This document shows, one piece after another, positions 17,323 to 26,176 of a stretch of DNA of 64,000 bases. The stretch comes from Aequorivita iocasae. Lineage in GTDB: Bacteria; Bacteroidota; Bacteroidia; Flavobacteriales; Flavobacteriaceae. Position 1 is the first letter of the stretch, and each line of letters begins with the position of its first letter. A program made the translations under genes and the position numbers. The stretch spans positions 1,798,001 through 1,862,000 of the forward strand of contig NZ_CP068439.1 of the NCBI RefSeq assembly GCF_016757735.1, in the 5' to 3' direction. Under the pieces are notes generated by a model. That model saw nothing but the letters and a program-made list of their open reading frames with translations. It made no database searches and was not told where the DNA came from.

Positions 17323-18378
17323 ATGGGAATGAAACTTTCAAACTTCAACTTCAACCTTCCAGAGGAATTATTAGCTGAATATCCAGCTCCGAACCGTGAC
17401 GAGTCACGATTGATGGTTCTGGACAGGAAAACCAAAACCATTGAACATAAAATGTTCAAGGATCTAATTGATTATTTTGAGGAAGATGATGTATTGGTAA
17501 CTAACAATACAAAGGTTTTTCCGGCGCGTTTGTTCGGGAACAAAGAAAAGACCGGGGCCCGCATTGAAGTTTTTCTTTTAAGGGAATTGAATCCAGAAAC
17601 GCGTCTTTGGGATGTTTTGGTAGATCCTGCCAGAAAAATAAGAATAGGGAATAAGCTGTATTTTGGAGATGATGAAACCCTGGTGGCAGAAGTGATCGAT
17701 AACACTACTTCGCGTGGAAGAACACTCCGTTTTCTTTTTGATGGCTCTTATGAGGAATTCCGCAATAAGTTGACGGAATTAGGTGAAACACCCCTTCCGA
17801 AATATATAAAAAGAGAGGTAGAGCCAGAAGATGCAGAGCGGTATCAAACTATCTTTGCTAAAAACGAAGGAGCTGTTGCAGCACCTACGGCTGGCCTGCA
17901 CTTTTCAAAACATTTGTTGAAACGCCTTGAAATTAAAGGTGTAAACGTGGCTGAAGTTACCCTTCATGTAGGTCTGGGCACTTTCAGCTCTGTTGAGGTA
18001 GAGGATCTTTCAAAACACAAGATGGATTCTGAGGAAATGGAAATTGACCAAAAAGCCGTAAATATTATTAATACAGGCATACAAAAGAAAAGACGCGTTT
18101 GCGCTGTTGGGACAACAGCAATGCGTGCTCTGGAAAGTTCCGTTTCATCAAATCATACCCTTAACTCTTACAAAGGATGGACCAATAAGTTTATTTTTCC
18201 TCCGTATGATTTCAGTATAGCTAATGCGATGGTAACAAACTTTCACACCCCAAAATCTACCCTATTGATGATGGTTTCTGCTTTTGCGGGTCACGATTTC
18301 ATTAAACAGGCTTATGCCGAAGCCGTAAAGGAAAAATACAGGTTCTACACTTATGGTGATGCCATGTTGATTATTTAA
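17323..18378 (+). CDS. queA: S-adenosylmethionine:tRNA ribosyltransferase-isomerase
   Basis: A 351-residue enzyme that transfers and isomerises the ribosyl moiety of AdoMet onto preQ1-tRNA, forming epoxyqueuosine. [20 protein letters not shown] is the family N-terminus; [34 protein letters not shown] and the late [14 protein letters not shown] are hallmark segments. The start could be 17323 or the ATG at 17329 (MKLSNF). It has its own promoter at 17259-17290 and a terminator at 18399, so it is probably monocistronic. Confidence 0.96.
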   Translation: MGMKLSNFNFNLPEELLAEYPAPNRDESRLMVLDRKTKTIEHKMFKDLIDYFEEDDVLVTNNTKVFPARLFGNKEKTGARIEVFLLRELNPETRLWDVLVDPARKIRIGNKLYFGDDETLVAEVIDNTTSRGRTLRFLFDGSYEEFRNKLTELGETPLPKYIKREVEPEDAERYQTIFAKNEGAVAAPTAGLHFSKHLLKRLEIKGVNVAEVTLHVGLGTFSSVEVEDLSKHKMDSEEMEIDQKAVNIINTGIQKKRRVCAVGTTAMRALESSVSSNHTLNSYKGWTNKFIFPPYDFSIANAMVTNFHTPKSTLLMMVSAFAGHDFIKQAYAEAVKEKYRFYTYGDAMLII

Positions 18379-18398
18379 CGCTTACATCTACGTATATT

Positions 18399-18426
18399 AA
18401 AATCCCGACATTTTCGGGATTTTTTA
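18399..18426 (+). terminator. Intrinsic terminator after queA
   Basis: The stem AATCCCG/CGGGATT (18401-18407 with 18415-18421) is extended by A-T pairs and followed by a T-run, 20 bases after the queA stop. Confidence 0.85.
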
Positions 18427-18508
18427 ATTTATAAGTGTTTGGTTTTCTTATCTCAAAGAAAAAATATACCTTAGTGTTCCTTTAATATAATATTATCCAG
18501 CTTTTTGA

Positions 18509-20167
18509 ATGAAAAAAACAATACTTTTCTTCATCTTAAGTTTTGCAATTTTTACTGCCTTTTCACAAGGTGGAGGGCAAGATTTGCCTAAAAGCTGGGA
18601 TTTTAATTTTGCCGAATACCCACCTATCGTTAATCTTCCTATATTGGATTTTGAATTAATAATGCAACAGGACAGCATAAATGATTTGGACAAAAGTTTG
18701 CCATGGCGTTATGGAATTGAAAGACCCATAGTTCTAAATATGGAAAGGAATGGGCTTTGGACCGTATTGCCAAACGGTGGAAAAATTTGGCAAGCTACTA
18801 TAAAATCACCTGGGGCGCTTAACCTAAGTGTTAATTTTGATGATTTCTTTTTACCACTTGGATCCCGACTTCAGCTTTTTAATCAGGACCGTACAGATGT
18901 TACCAGGACCTATACAAATTCACAAAACAGAATAGGTGGGCAAATAGGAACTTGGTTTGTAGAAGGAGACGTAATCTGGATAGAATATTACCAGCCTCCA
19001 GGAATTCAAGGTACGCCAAGACTTCAAATAAATAGTGTCATTCACGGCTATAGGATGGGAAGGGTCAGTGCCCTTTTGGAGGGAAACCGTGGTATGAATG
19101 ATTCAGGAGCTTGTAACTATGATGTGAACTGTCCTATTGGAAGCGATTTTGACCCAAATAAGGATATCGTCAAAAAAGCTGTTGCTTTATTGAATTTAGG
19201 TAATGGCTACTTATGCTCGGCAGCACTGTTGAATAATGCCCAAAACGATAAAACACCATATTTGCTAACAGCCAACCATTGTCTTGAAAATAGCAATCCA
19301 GCGCTTTGGACAGTCCGGTTTAATTGGGTAAGCCCCTCTCCGGTCTGTGCAACAGGCGAAGAAAGTGGAGATATTCAAACAAATTTTACAATAAGCGGTG
19401 CTGAGCTTAAGGCTAAAAATAGCTTTAGTGATTTTGCACTTGTAGAATTATTTGATGCCATTCCCGAATCCTGGGATGTGGTCTTTGCAGGATGGGACAA
19501 TACCGATAACAACCCTGAGTTTGAAGTGGGAATACACCATCCCAATGGAGATATTATGAAAGTATGCAGGGATGACTCTGGCGCTACAAAAGTAGATGCC
19601 AACGGAACACAAGTTTGGTTAATAGGTGGCGGAGCGCACGGTAGCGGCGATGGTTGGGAAATAGGAACTACAGAAAGCGGTTCCTCTGGCTCGCCCCTAT
19701 TTAATGAAAACGGTAAAATAATTGGACAGCTATATGCAGGCCAATCTGCCTGTAATGGCCAAGAAAACAATAAGGATTATGATGTTTACGGTAGGTTTGG
19801 GGTTTCTTGGAGTTCTGGGAACACTCCAGAAACACGTCTGCAAGATTGGTTAGACCCCAATAATACGGGCTTAACCTCTATTGAAACACTTCAAAATATT
19901 TTGAACGTACCAGAATTTCAGCTTATAGGCGATCTTAAAATCTATCCAAATCCGGCAAGCACATCGTTAACAGTAATGAATAATAGATATCCACATTTGT
20001 CCTTTCAGTTTTTAAATGTTATGGGACAACGTATACATTCAGGGTCATTGTCAAATACTATGAACACCATAGCAGTGGATAATCTTACAGAAGGAGTGTA
20101 TTTTTTATATTTAACTGACGAGGATAGCAAGGACTCCATCACTAAAAAAATTATAATAAAAAAGTAA
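18509..20167 (+). CDS. Secreted trypsin-like serine protease with T9SS sorting domain
   Basis: A 552-residue protein with signal peptide MKKTILFFILSFAIFTAFSQ. The catalytic triad is visible as LTANHC (His, near 257), SFSDFALVEL (Asp, near 309) and SGSSGSPL (Ser, near 394), in the arrangement of lysyl-endopeptidase-like bacterial S1 proteases. The N-terminal beta domain (about 40-200) resembles their propeptide region. The last ~75 residues (YPNPASTSLTV to ITKKIIIKK) form a type A sorting domain for the type IX secretion system. It probably acts outside the cell on proteins. It is flanked by terminators on both sides, so it stands alone. Confidence 0.85.
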   Translation: MKKTILFFILSFAIFTAFSQGGGQDLPKSWDFNFAEYPPIVNLPILDFELIMQQDSINDLDKSLPWRYGIERPIVLNMERNGLWTVLPNGGKIWQATIKSPGALNLSVNFDDFFLPLGSRLQLFNQDRTDVTRTYTNSQNRIGGQIGTWFVEGDVIWIEYYQPPGIQGTPRLQINSVIHGYRMGRVSALLEGNRGMNDSGACNYDVNCPIGSDFDPNKDIVKKAVALLNLGNGYLCSAALLNNAQNDKTPYLLTANHCLENSNPALWTVRFNWVSPSPVCATGEESGDIQTNFTISGAELKAKNSFSDFALVELFDAIPESWDVVFAGWDNTDNNPEFEVGIHHPNGDIMKVCRDDSGATKVDANGTQVWLIGGGAHGSGDGWEIGTTESGSSGSPLFNENGKIIGQLYAGQSACNGQENNKDYDVYGRFGVSWSSGNTPETRLQDWLDPNNTGLTSIETLQNILNVPEFQLIGDLKIYPNPASTSLTVMNNRYPHLSFQFLNVMGQRIHSGSLSNTMNTIAVDNLTEGVYFLYLTDEDSKDSITKKIIIKK

Positions 20168-20188
20168 GCCTTAATTCTATTTATCCAA

Positions 20189-20224
20189 AGAGCCTCTATT
20201 CTGCCAAGGAAAGAGGCTTTTTTC
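20189..20224 (+). terminator. Intrinsic terminator after the secreted protease
   Basis: The stem AGCCTCT/AGAGGCT (20191-20197 with 20212-20218) has a 14-base loop and is followed by T residues. Confidence 0.8.
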
Positions 20225-20236
20225 TTTAAAATACAG

Positions 20237-20244
20237 TAATTTTG
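20237..20244 (+). promoter_or_regulatory. rlmN promoter -7 box, 4 nt from the start codon
   Basis: TAATTTTG matches TAnnTTTG and ends only four bases before the rlmN ATG. If it is used, the transcript starts at or within a base or two of the start codon. No clear -33 TTG is visible. Confidence 0.55.
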
Positions 20245-20248
20245 CACG

Positions 20249-21289
20249 ATGGTTTCAGAAAAAAAGGACATAAGGGCACTTTCAAAAGAAGAACTTCGAA
20301 GTTTTTTTGAAAGTATTGGCGACAAAGCTTTTCGGGGTACACAAGTTTACGATTGGCTATGGAATAAGGGCATTCACAATTTTGATGATATGACCAACCT
20401 TTCCAAGGAAACCCGTGCCCACCTCAATGAAAATTTTGTAATTAACCATATTAAGGTTGACCAAATTCAAAAGAGTAGCGATGGGACGATAAAAAATGCT
20501 GTAAAATTGCATGATGATTTTGTGGTGGAATCCGTTTTAATTCCTACCAAAAAAAGGACTACCGCCTGTGTATCCTCGCAAGTGGGTTGCAGTTTGGATT
20601 GTACATTTTGTGCCACCGCTCGGTTGAAAAGAATGCGGAACTTGAACCCCGATGAAATTTACGATCAAGTAGTAGCAATAGATAAGGAAAGCCGTCTGTA
20701 CCACGACAAACCGCTTTCAAATATTGTATTTATGGGTATGGGCGAACCGCTTATGAATTATAAAAACGTTCTTGAATCCATAGCGAAAATTACTTCGGAA
20801 GAAGGTTTGGGAATGTCGCCAAAAAGAATTGTCGTGTCAACTTCCGGCGTGCCGAAAATGATAAAAAAGTTGGCAGATGATGAAGTGAAATTCAACCTTG
20901 CCGTTTCCCTGCATTCCGCAATTCAAGGAACACGGGAGCAGATTATGCCTTTTGCAAAGAATTTTACATTACCCGATTTAAGAGAATCCTTGGAATATTG
21001 GTACAGCAAAACCAAAAGAAAAATCACATACGAATACATTGTTTGGAAAGGTATAAACGATAAATGGGCCGATATTGAAGCCTTAGTCACTTTTTGCAAG
21101 TACGTACCCTGCAAGGTAAATATAATAGAATACAACCCAATTGATGACGGCCGTTTTCAGCAAGCTTCACCTACTGTTATAGAAGATTACCTTCAAGCTT
21201 TGGAACACGAACGAATTCCGGTAACAGTTAGAAGAAGCAGAGGTAAGGATATTGACGCTGCCTGTGGGCAGTTGGCAAATAAACAATAA
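20249..21289 (+). CDS. rlmN: Dual-specificity RNA methyltransferase (23S rRNA A2503 / tRNA A37)
   Basis: A 346-residue radical SAM enzyme that makes 2-methyladenosine in 23S rRNA and some tRNAs. The cluster motif is C-x3-C-x2-C in CSLDCTFCATARL; GMGEPLMNY, VSTSGVPKMI and a late Cys in DIDAACGQLA match the RlmN mechanism, which uses two catalytic Cys. The N-terminus DIRALSKEELRSFF is typical, so the ATG at 20249 is right even though it sits just behind the promoter box. A strong bidirectional terminator follows. Confidence 0.96.
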   Translation: MVSEKKDIRALSKEELRSFFESIGDKAFRGTQVYDWLWNKGIHNFDDMTNLSKETRAHLNENFVINHIKVDQIQKSSDGTIKNAVKLHDDFVVESVLIPTKKRTTACVSSQVGCSLDCTFCATARLKRMRNLNPDEIYDQVVAIDKESRLYHDKPLSNIVFMGMGEPLMNYKNVLESIAKITSEEGLGMSPKRIVVSTSGVPKMIKKLADDEVKFNLAVSLHSAIQGTREQIMPFAKNFTLPDLRESLEYWYSKTKRKITYEYIVWKGINDKWADIEALVTFCKYVPCKVNIIEYNPIDDGRFQQASPTVIEDYLQALEHERIPVTVRRSRGKDIDAACGQLANKQ

Positions 21290-21316
21290 AAAAGAGCGGC
21301 AATTGCCGCTCTTTTT
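21289..21316. terminator. Bidirectional terminator between rlmN and the adhesin-like gene
   Basis: A perfect 28-bp palindrome centred on AATT, with the core arm AGAGCGGC and A/T tracts on both sides. It starts on the last base of the rlmN stop and can serve both convergent genes. Confidence 0.9.
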
Positions 21317-21337
21317 GAATTCAGTATAAAACTTAAA

Positions 21338-22144
21338 TTATTTTTTTACAATTCTGAAAGTTTTGGTTGCACCGTCGATAGTAACAGAAGCAATGTAAAC
21401 ACCAGACTGAAGTCCAGAAATATTCACAGTTTCGTTGTTGCTGGCAAGTTTTTGAGCAACTACTTCTTGGCCTAACATATTGTAAAGAGCAACACGCTCC
21501 ATAGCAGTGTTAGCAGAAAGGTTTAATTGACCGTTAGCAACGAAGTGTTTGAAACCTTGGAACTCGTTTGTTCCCACTGCTAAAACACCAGTAATCATTA
21601 CATCGTCAATTGAAAGAAAATCTTGATCGGTAACATCATGGTGTCTGAAAGCAACATAAACCATCTCACCGGCTAAGCTAGAAAGGTCTAGGGAACGATC
21701 ATATTGAGTTCCTAAGTTATCAGGGTCATCGTAAACTTCTGTAAAAGTAACAGTTGCATTTTCTAAATCTGCAATATCGCTACTTGTACCAACATATACA
21801 CTGTACTTCTCTAAATCCCAAGTTGCAGCTGCAGCTTGAACTTTCCATGATAATTCAACCAAGCCATTTGCAGTTGTTAAATCAATTGCAGGAGACACAA
21901 TCCAGTTATCTGGAGTTAATGGAACACCTTGCCAAGATCTTGAAATAATTGAAACTGGAGTTACAGGGTTTCCGTTTCCGTCTTCAACAACAAATAGATC
22001 AGCCCAAAAATTTCCATCTCCATCTTCGTCATATCGAGTCCAATCTGAAACGTCTTCATCATTGAAATCGTCTGTAAAGAAAACAGTCTGTGCATTCATA
22101 GCAAAGCCAGCAAATAATGCGGCCAATAATGTAATTTTTTTCAT
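21338..22144 (-). CDS. Secreted choice-of-anchor/cleaved-adhesin-like protein with T9SS sorting domain
   Basis: A 268-residue protein with signal peptide MKKITLLAALFAGFAMNA. Residues about 22-190 look like the jelly-roll 'cleaved adhesin / choice-of-anchor J' domain: FFTDDFNDEDVSDWTRYDED at the start, SWQGVPLTPDNWIVSPAIDL, and VYVAFRHHDVTDQDFLSIDD at the end are characteristic. Residues about 200-268 are a type A T9SS sorting domain (VALYNMLGQEV, GLQSGVYIASVTI, terminal FRIVKK). It is exported and probably surface-attached or released; its ligand is unknown. The promoter TAACTTTG lies 36 bp upstream. Confidence 0.82.
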   Translation of the reverse strand: MKKITLLAALFAGFAMNAQTVFFTDDFNDEDVSDWTRYDEDGDGNFWADLFVVEDGNGNPVTPVSIISRSWQGVPLTPDNWIVSPAIDLTTANGLVELSWKVQAAAATWDLEKYSVYVGTSSDIADLENATVTFTEVYDDPDNLGTQYDRSLDLSSLAGEMVYVAFRHHDVTDQDFLSIDDVMITGVLAVGTNEFQGFKHFVANGQLNLSANTAMERVALYNMLGQEVVAQKLASNNETVNISGLQSGVYIASVTIDGATKTFRIVKK

Positions 22145-22180
22145 TTTAAATATTAATTAGGGTTAAAAATTTTATTGTTC

Positions 22181-22188
22181 CAAAGTTA
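22181..22188 (-). promoter_or_regulatory. Promoter -7 box of the adhesin-like gene (TAACTTTG)
   Basis: On the minus strand TAACTTTG is a full match to TAnnTTTG, giving a 5' UTR of about 30 bases that is almost free of G. The rest of the 322-bp gap (22145-22466) is AT-rich and holds no gene that I can see. Confidence 0.6.
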
Positions 22189-22451
22189 ACCTTTGAGCCC
22201 TTGTTTTACGACACTTCCCAAGAGTTTAACGCATTTTTGAATATTCTGAAAAGTTCATTGTGTTGCTTTGTGTTATGCTCAATTATTAACACGTTTTTTA
22301 TTAATTTCTTCTTAAAGGCCGTCTTTGGTTGCTTTATTTGTTTTTGGGAGATTATGGGGGGCTACTAAAATTTTGTTAATAGAAGTATTGCGCAACCATT
22401 TTTGAAGGATTTTATAAAATATCGTAACAAAATCCATCGCTCATTTTTAAC

Positions 22452-22459
22452 TATCTTTG
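22452..22459 (+). promoter_or_regulatory. Promoter -7 box of the polyprenyl synthase gene (TATCTTTG)
   Basis: TATCTTTG matches TAnnTTTG and ends seven bases before the ATG at 22467, implying a leaderless or near-leaderless transcript. Confidence 0.55.
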
Positions 22460-22466
22460 AACCTTT

Positions 22467-23444
22467 ATGAAGATAGTTTCGCGCATTAAACTTCCTATTG
22501 AAACCGAGATGGAGCTTTTTGAGAAAAAGTTCTCCGCTTCCATGTCTTCCAAAGTCTCCCTATTAAATAGAATCACCCATTACGTTGTAAACCGAAAGGG
22601 AAAACAGATGCGCCCCATGTTTGTTTTTTTGATTGCAAAAATGACCGGCAACGGCCAAGTAAACGAACGTACCTATCGCGGTGCGTCTGTTATCGAGCTT
22701 ATTCATACCGCAACTTTGGTGCACGATGATGTGGTGGATGACAGCGACCGCCGCCGGGGTTTCTTCTCCATAAACGCACTTTGGAAAAATAAAATAGCTG
22801 TTTTGGTTGGCGATTATCTTCTTTCAAAAGGATTGCTTCTTTCAATAGATAATGACGATTTTGATCTTTTGAAAATTATTTCGGTAGCCGTGCGCGAAAT
22901 GAGCGAGGGCGAATTGCTACAGATTGAGAAAGCCCGTAGGCTCGACATTACCGAAGAAATCTATTTTGAAATAATTCGCCAAAAAACCGCCACATTAATA
23001 GCAGCTTGTTGTGCCATGGGCGCACGTTCCGTGATGGCACCTGATGAGGAAGTTGAAAAAATGCGCAAGTTTGGCGAGCTTATTGGCACCGCCTTTCAAA
23101 TAAAGGATGATCTTTTCGATTATGGCAACGAGCGCATTGGCAAGCCTACGGGCATCGATATTAAGGAGCAGAAAATGACGTTACCTTTAATATATGCGTT
23201 AAATAACTCTTCTTCCCAAGAAAAAAAATGGCTTATCAATTCGGTTAAAAACCATAACAAAGACAAGCAGCGCGTTAAGGAGGTTATCGCCTTTGTAAAA
23301 GATAACGGCGGTCTTGATTATGCGGTTGCAAAAATGAAGGAGTATCAAAAACATGCGCTGCAACTTCTTGAAACTTATCCCCCCTCACCTTATAAGGAAT
23401 CATTGGAGTTAATGGTGAATTACGTAATTGACAGGAAAAAGTAG
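22467..23444 (+). CDS. Trans-polyprenyl diphosphate synthase
   Basis: A 325-residue prenyltransferase that extends isoprenoid chains with isopentenyl diphosphate, probably for the menaquinone side chain. The first aspartate-rich motif is LVHDDVVDDSDRRRG and the second is IKDDLFDY; GKQMRPMF and QKTATLIAACC are also conserved. The residues before the first motif (ELIHTAT) are small or non-bulky, consistent with a long-chain product, but chain length is inferred. Promoter box at 22452. Likely called ispB/octaprenyl synthase by similarity. Confidence 0.92.
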   Translation: MKIVSRIKLPIETEMELFEKKFSASMSSKVSLLNRITHYVVNRKGKQMRPMFVFLIAKMTGNGQVNERTYRGASVIELIHTATLVHDDVVDDSDRRRGFFSINALWKNKIAVLVGDYLLSKGLLLSIDNDDFDLLKIISVAVREMSEGELLQIEKARRLDITEEIYFEIIRQKTATLIAACCAMGARSVMAPDEEVEKMRKFGELIGTAFQIKDDLFDYGNERIGKPTGIDIKEQKMTLPLIYALNNSSSQEKKWLINSVKNHNKDKQRVKEVIAFVKDNGGLDYAVAKMKEYQKHALQLLETYPPSPYKESLELMVNYVIDRKK

Positions 23445-23578
23445 CAGTAAGCAGTGCCCGTATGCAGTGGTTTAACTGCAAACTGCGAATAAAAACTGAA
23501 AACTTTTTTAACTTCAGACAACCATTATTCAAACATCTGCGTCTATTAAAATAGAAGCCTTAAACAGCAAAGCGTATT

Positions 23579-24145
23579 TTGAAAATTATACCCTTACATA
23601 AAAACTATTCAAAGTTGATTGCCAAAGCGTCCAAAGGCGACCGCCGTGCGCAGCATCAATTATTTGAAATGTTTTCGCCAAAAATGTTGGGCGTGTGCAG
23701 ACAGTATTTAAAAAATAATGATTTGGCTGAGGAGGTTATGCTTTCGGGATTTTTCAAAATGCTTACACATTTAAATGATTTTAAGAACGAAGGCAGTTTT
23801 GAGGGTTGGATACGAAGAATTATGGTGAACGAGAGTATTTCGCAACTTCGGAAGGACAAAAAGCTGCATTTCGTTTCCGAAGCGGAAATAGATAACACAA
23901 CAGAGCATTCCACTTTTATTGAAACCGAACTTGAGGAAGCCGATATCCAAAAAATGATAGATAGTCTGCCGGAGGGTTACAAAACAGTGTTTGTGCTCTA
24001 TGCGGTGGAAGGTTATAAACACAGTGAGATAGGAGAGTTGTTACAGATTAGTGAAAACACTTCAAAAACGCAACTTTTCAAAGCACGCAAGATGCTTAAA
24101 AATATGGTAAAACAACAAAATAATTTAAGCTATGGCACCCTATAA
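23579..24145 (+). CDS. RNA polymerase ECF-type sigma factor
   Basis: A 188-residue sigma-70 family factor. Region 2 is YSKLIAKASKGDRRAQHQLFEMFSP through EGSFEGWIRRIMVNESISQL, and region 4 is EGYKTVFVLYAVEGYKHSEIGELLQISENTSKTQLFKARK, the -35-binding helix-turn-helix. The start is a TTG at 23579 (MKIIPLHKNY): homologues I recall begin MKII-LHKN, and no ATG lies early enough. Its end overlaps the next gene by 14 bp, so a membrane regulator and an outer-membrane protein are probably cotranscribed with it. Confidence 0.88.
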   Translation: MKIIPLHKNYSKLIAKASKGDRRAQHQLFEMFSPKMLGVCRQYLKNNDLAEEVMLSGFFKMLTHLNDFKNEGSFEGWIRRIMVNESISQLRKDKKLHFVSEAEIDNTTEHSTFIETELEEADIQKMIDSLPEGYKTVFVLYAVEGYKHSEIGELLQISENTSKTQLFKARKMLKNMVKQQNNLSYGTL

Positions 24146-24926
24146 ATTGGAAGACAACATTCGCGAAAAGCTGGAGGCAAGAGAACTTAAGCCATCAGCC
24201 GACGCATGGAGAAAACTGGAAGCAAAACTGGATGCCGAACAGCCCAAAAGGAAAAACTTTTTTTGGTATTACGCAGCCGCAAGTTTTGCGGGGTTGCTAA
24301 TAGTAGCATCAATTTTCTTTAGTAGAAATGCTCCAGAGATAAACAATCAAGTAGTTGATGAAAGTATAGACCAGCCCAAAATTGAAGAGAATTCTGAAAC
24401 TGTTCCACAAAGTATCAATAAGGAAGAAATTGCTTCGGAAGAAAAAAAGAATGATAAAAATACTTCTGAAAAGCAACAGGAAAATAAACAAACGCCCCGT
24501 TCAAATAAATCGCAACTGCTTCCACAACCCAATGTAAGAAAAAAATCTGCCGTTGAAGAAAAGATTGAAAAGACCGAAGCCATTGCCGAACACATGGAAG
24601 TGAAACAACCCATGAATGTTGAGAAGCCCGTTCCTTCTGAAGAAAACAGGATTTTTAATACCAAGGTAGATGAAGTGGTTGCATCGGTTAAAAAATTGCA
24701 GGAAAACAACACTAAAGTTACCGCCACCGAAGTGGAAGCATTGCTAAACAGCGCCCGTCGCGATATTCAAACCCAACGAATTCTTAGCAGTCCTAAGGTA
24801 GATGCCACCGCTCTGTTGCAGGACGTAGAATGGGAGCTTGAAAAAAGTTTCCGCGACAAGGTTTTTGACGCCCTAGGCGAAGGTTTCAATAAGATTAGAA
24901 CCGCGGTTTCGGAACGTAACGATTAA
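24132..24926 (+). CDS. Single-pass membrane protein, putative anti-sigma factor
   Basis: A 264-residue protein overlapping the sigma gene by 14 bp. The N-terminal ~40 residues are helical and charged (LEDNIREKLEARELKPSADA with WRKLEAKLD), as in many anti-sigma-like proteins. One transmembrane helix sits at about 43-63 (FWYYAAASFAGLLIVASIFF). A long Glu/Lys-rich low-complexity region (about 75-170) follows, then a helical C-terminal part in the periplasm. There is no enzyme motif. The N-terminal cytoplasmic segment next to a sigma factor suggests sigma sequestration; this is inferred from position and topology only. Confidence 0.65.
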   Translation: MAPYKLEDNIREKLEARELKPSADAWRKLEAKLDAEQPKRKNFFWYYAAASFAGLLIVASIFFSRNAPEINNQVVDESIDQPKIEENSETVPQSINKEEIASEEKKNDKNTSEKQQENKQTPRSNKSQLLPQPNVRKKSAVEEKIEKTEAIAEHMEVKQPMNVEKPVPSEENRIFNTKVDEVVASVKKLQENNTKVTATEVEALLNSARRDIQTQRILSSPKVDATALLQDVEWELEKSFRDKVFDALGEGFNKIRTAVSERND

Positions 24927-24935
24927 ACAATTGTA

Positions 24936-24978
24936 CAATAAATCATTCATCAATAAATCATTCATCAATAAATCATCA
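24936..24978 (+). repeat. 15-bp tandem repeat
   Basis: CAATAAATCATTCAT occurs twice head to tail (24936-24950, 24951-24965), followed by a partial third copy, in the spacer before the outer-membrane protein gene. Confidence 0.85.
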
Positions 24979-24999
24979 TTAATCAAAAATCGAACAGTT

Positions 25000-26070
25000 A
25001 TGAAATTAATTACATTTACTACCGCCCTCGCCCTTTGGCTACTTGCAGGGATTTACGTCCAGGCTCAAGAAAACGATCACGATACGCAAACTTCAGTGGA
25101 GCGGCTCAATTCTTTAAGGGAAACAATTATTCAAGAGGAAAAAGATGCGCTGAAGGCGGGCGTGGAAAATATAAACCAGCGTGTTGAAAATGAAAACATC
25201 ACCGAAGCGGAAGCGGAAATACTAAAGCAAGAGCTTGCTGAAAAACATGCGCTGAATATTGAAAACCGTTTGGCAATTATAGACAATAAGGTAGCACTAT
25301 TGCAACGAAACGGAAAGGTGGACGAAGACGAGGACAATCAAATTATACTTCGATTCGGTTCGTCCGGTAAGGATAATGAAAATGACAACGTACTCTATAT
25401 AGGTCCAAAAAACAAAAAGCGAAAATACGACCGTCGCACCACCTCAGACCTTGTTTTTGCCTTCGGCCTCAACAATGTAATTACCGAGGGCGAATCTTTG
25501 CAGGATTCAGATTTTAAGATTGCGGGAAGTCGCTTTGCCGAACTTGGCTGGGCGTGGAAGACAAGAGTATTCAAAAATACAAATTGGCTGCGCGTAAAGT
25601 ATGGTCTTTCCGTTCAATTCAATGGTTTAAAACCGACCGATAACCGTTATTATGTTGATACGGGAGAGCAGACAGAGCTTCAGGAATATCCTTTAGATTT
25701 GGACAAATCAAAATTTAGGATGGACAATCTTGTGGTTCCCATACACTTTGAATTTGGTCCTTCAAAAAAGATAGAACATGATGGGTATTTTCGTTATTCT
25801 ACCGAAAACCAGATAAAAATAGGTCTTGGTGGTTATGCAGGTATCAATCTAGGCGCGCGCCAAAAATTAAAATTTGAGGAAGAGGGCGAAGACAAAAAAC
25901 TAAAACTTAAAGCGAATTATAACACAAACAATTTCATTTATGGCCTTAGTGGGTATATAGGTTGGCAGGGTATGGCACTGTATGCCAAGTATGACCTCAA
26001 CACCATTTTCAAGAATAACCCTATTGAGCAGCGCAACGTTTCACTCGGTCTGCGTTTTGATATGGATTAG
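25000..26070 (+). CDS. Outer-membrane beta-barrel protein with N-terminal coiled coil
   Basis: A 356-residue protein with signal peptide MKLITFTTALALWLLAGIYVQA. Residues about 30-105 are strongly helical and charged (RLNSLRETIIQEEKDALKAG, ITEAEAEILKQELAEKHALN), predicting a periplasmic coiled coil. From about 140 the sequence is beta-rich with alternating strands and ends VSLGLRFDMD, as outer-membrane barrels do. The ATG at 25000 begins the signal peptide; a TTG at 24931 would add 23 residues from the 15-bp repeat. Third gene of the sigma/anti-sigma-like trio and perhaps its envelope-stress sensor or target. No named family. Confidence 0.7.
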   Translation: MKLITFTTALALWLLAGIYVQAQENDHDTQTSVERLNSLRETIIQEEKDALKAGVENINQRVENENITEAEAEILKQELAEKHALNIENRLAIIDNKVALLQRNGKVDEDEDNQIILRFGSSGKDNENDNVLYIGPKNKKRKYDRRTTSDLVFAFGLNNVITEGESLQDSDFKIAGSRFAELGWAWKTRVFKNTNWLRVKYGLSVQFNGLKPTDNRYYVDTGEQTELQEYPLDLDKSKFRMDNLVVPIHFEFGPSKKIEHDGYFRYSTENQIKIGLGGYAGINLGARQKLKFEEEGEDKKLKLKANYNTNNFIYGLSGYIGWQGMALYAKYDLNTIFKNNPIEQRNVSLGLRFDMD

Positions 26071-26176
26071 CAAGCATCTTTTCATATTCGTTGTTTAAAA
26101 CCTGTGTGGATTTTTAAAATTCGTGCGGGTTTCTTTTCGTAATATCCCTATTTTTACAAATCAAAAATCTAACAAT

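Noticed and set aside
24347-24727. 126-codon minus-strand frame inside the anti-sigma-like gene
   Set aside because: Ser/Phe/Cys-rich reverse image of the Glu/Lys-rich linker; low-complexity shadow.
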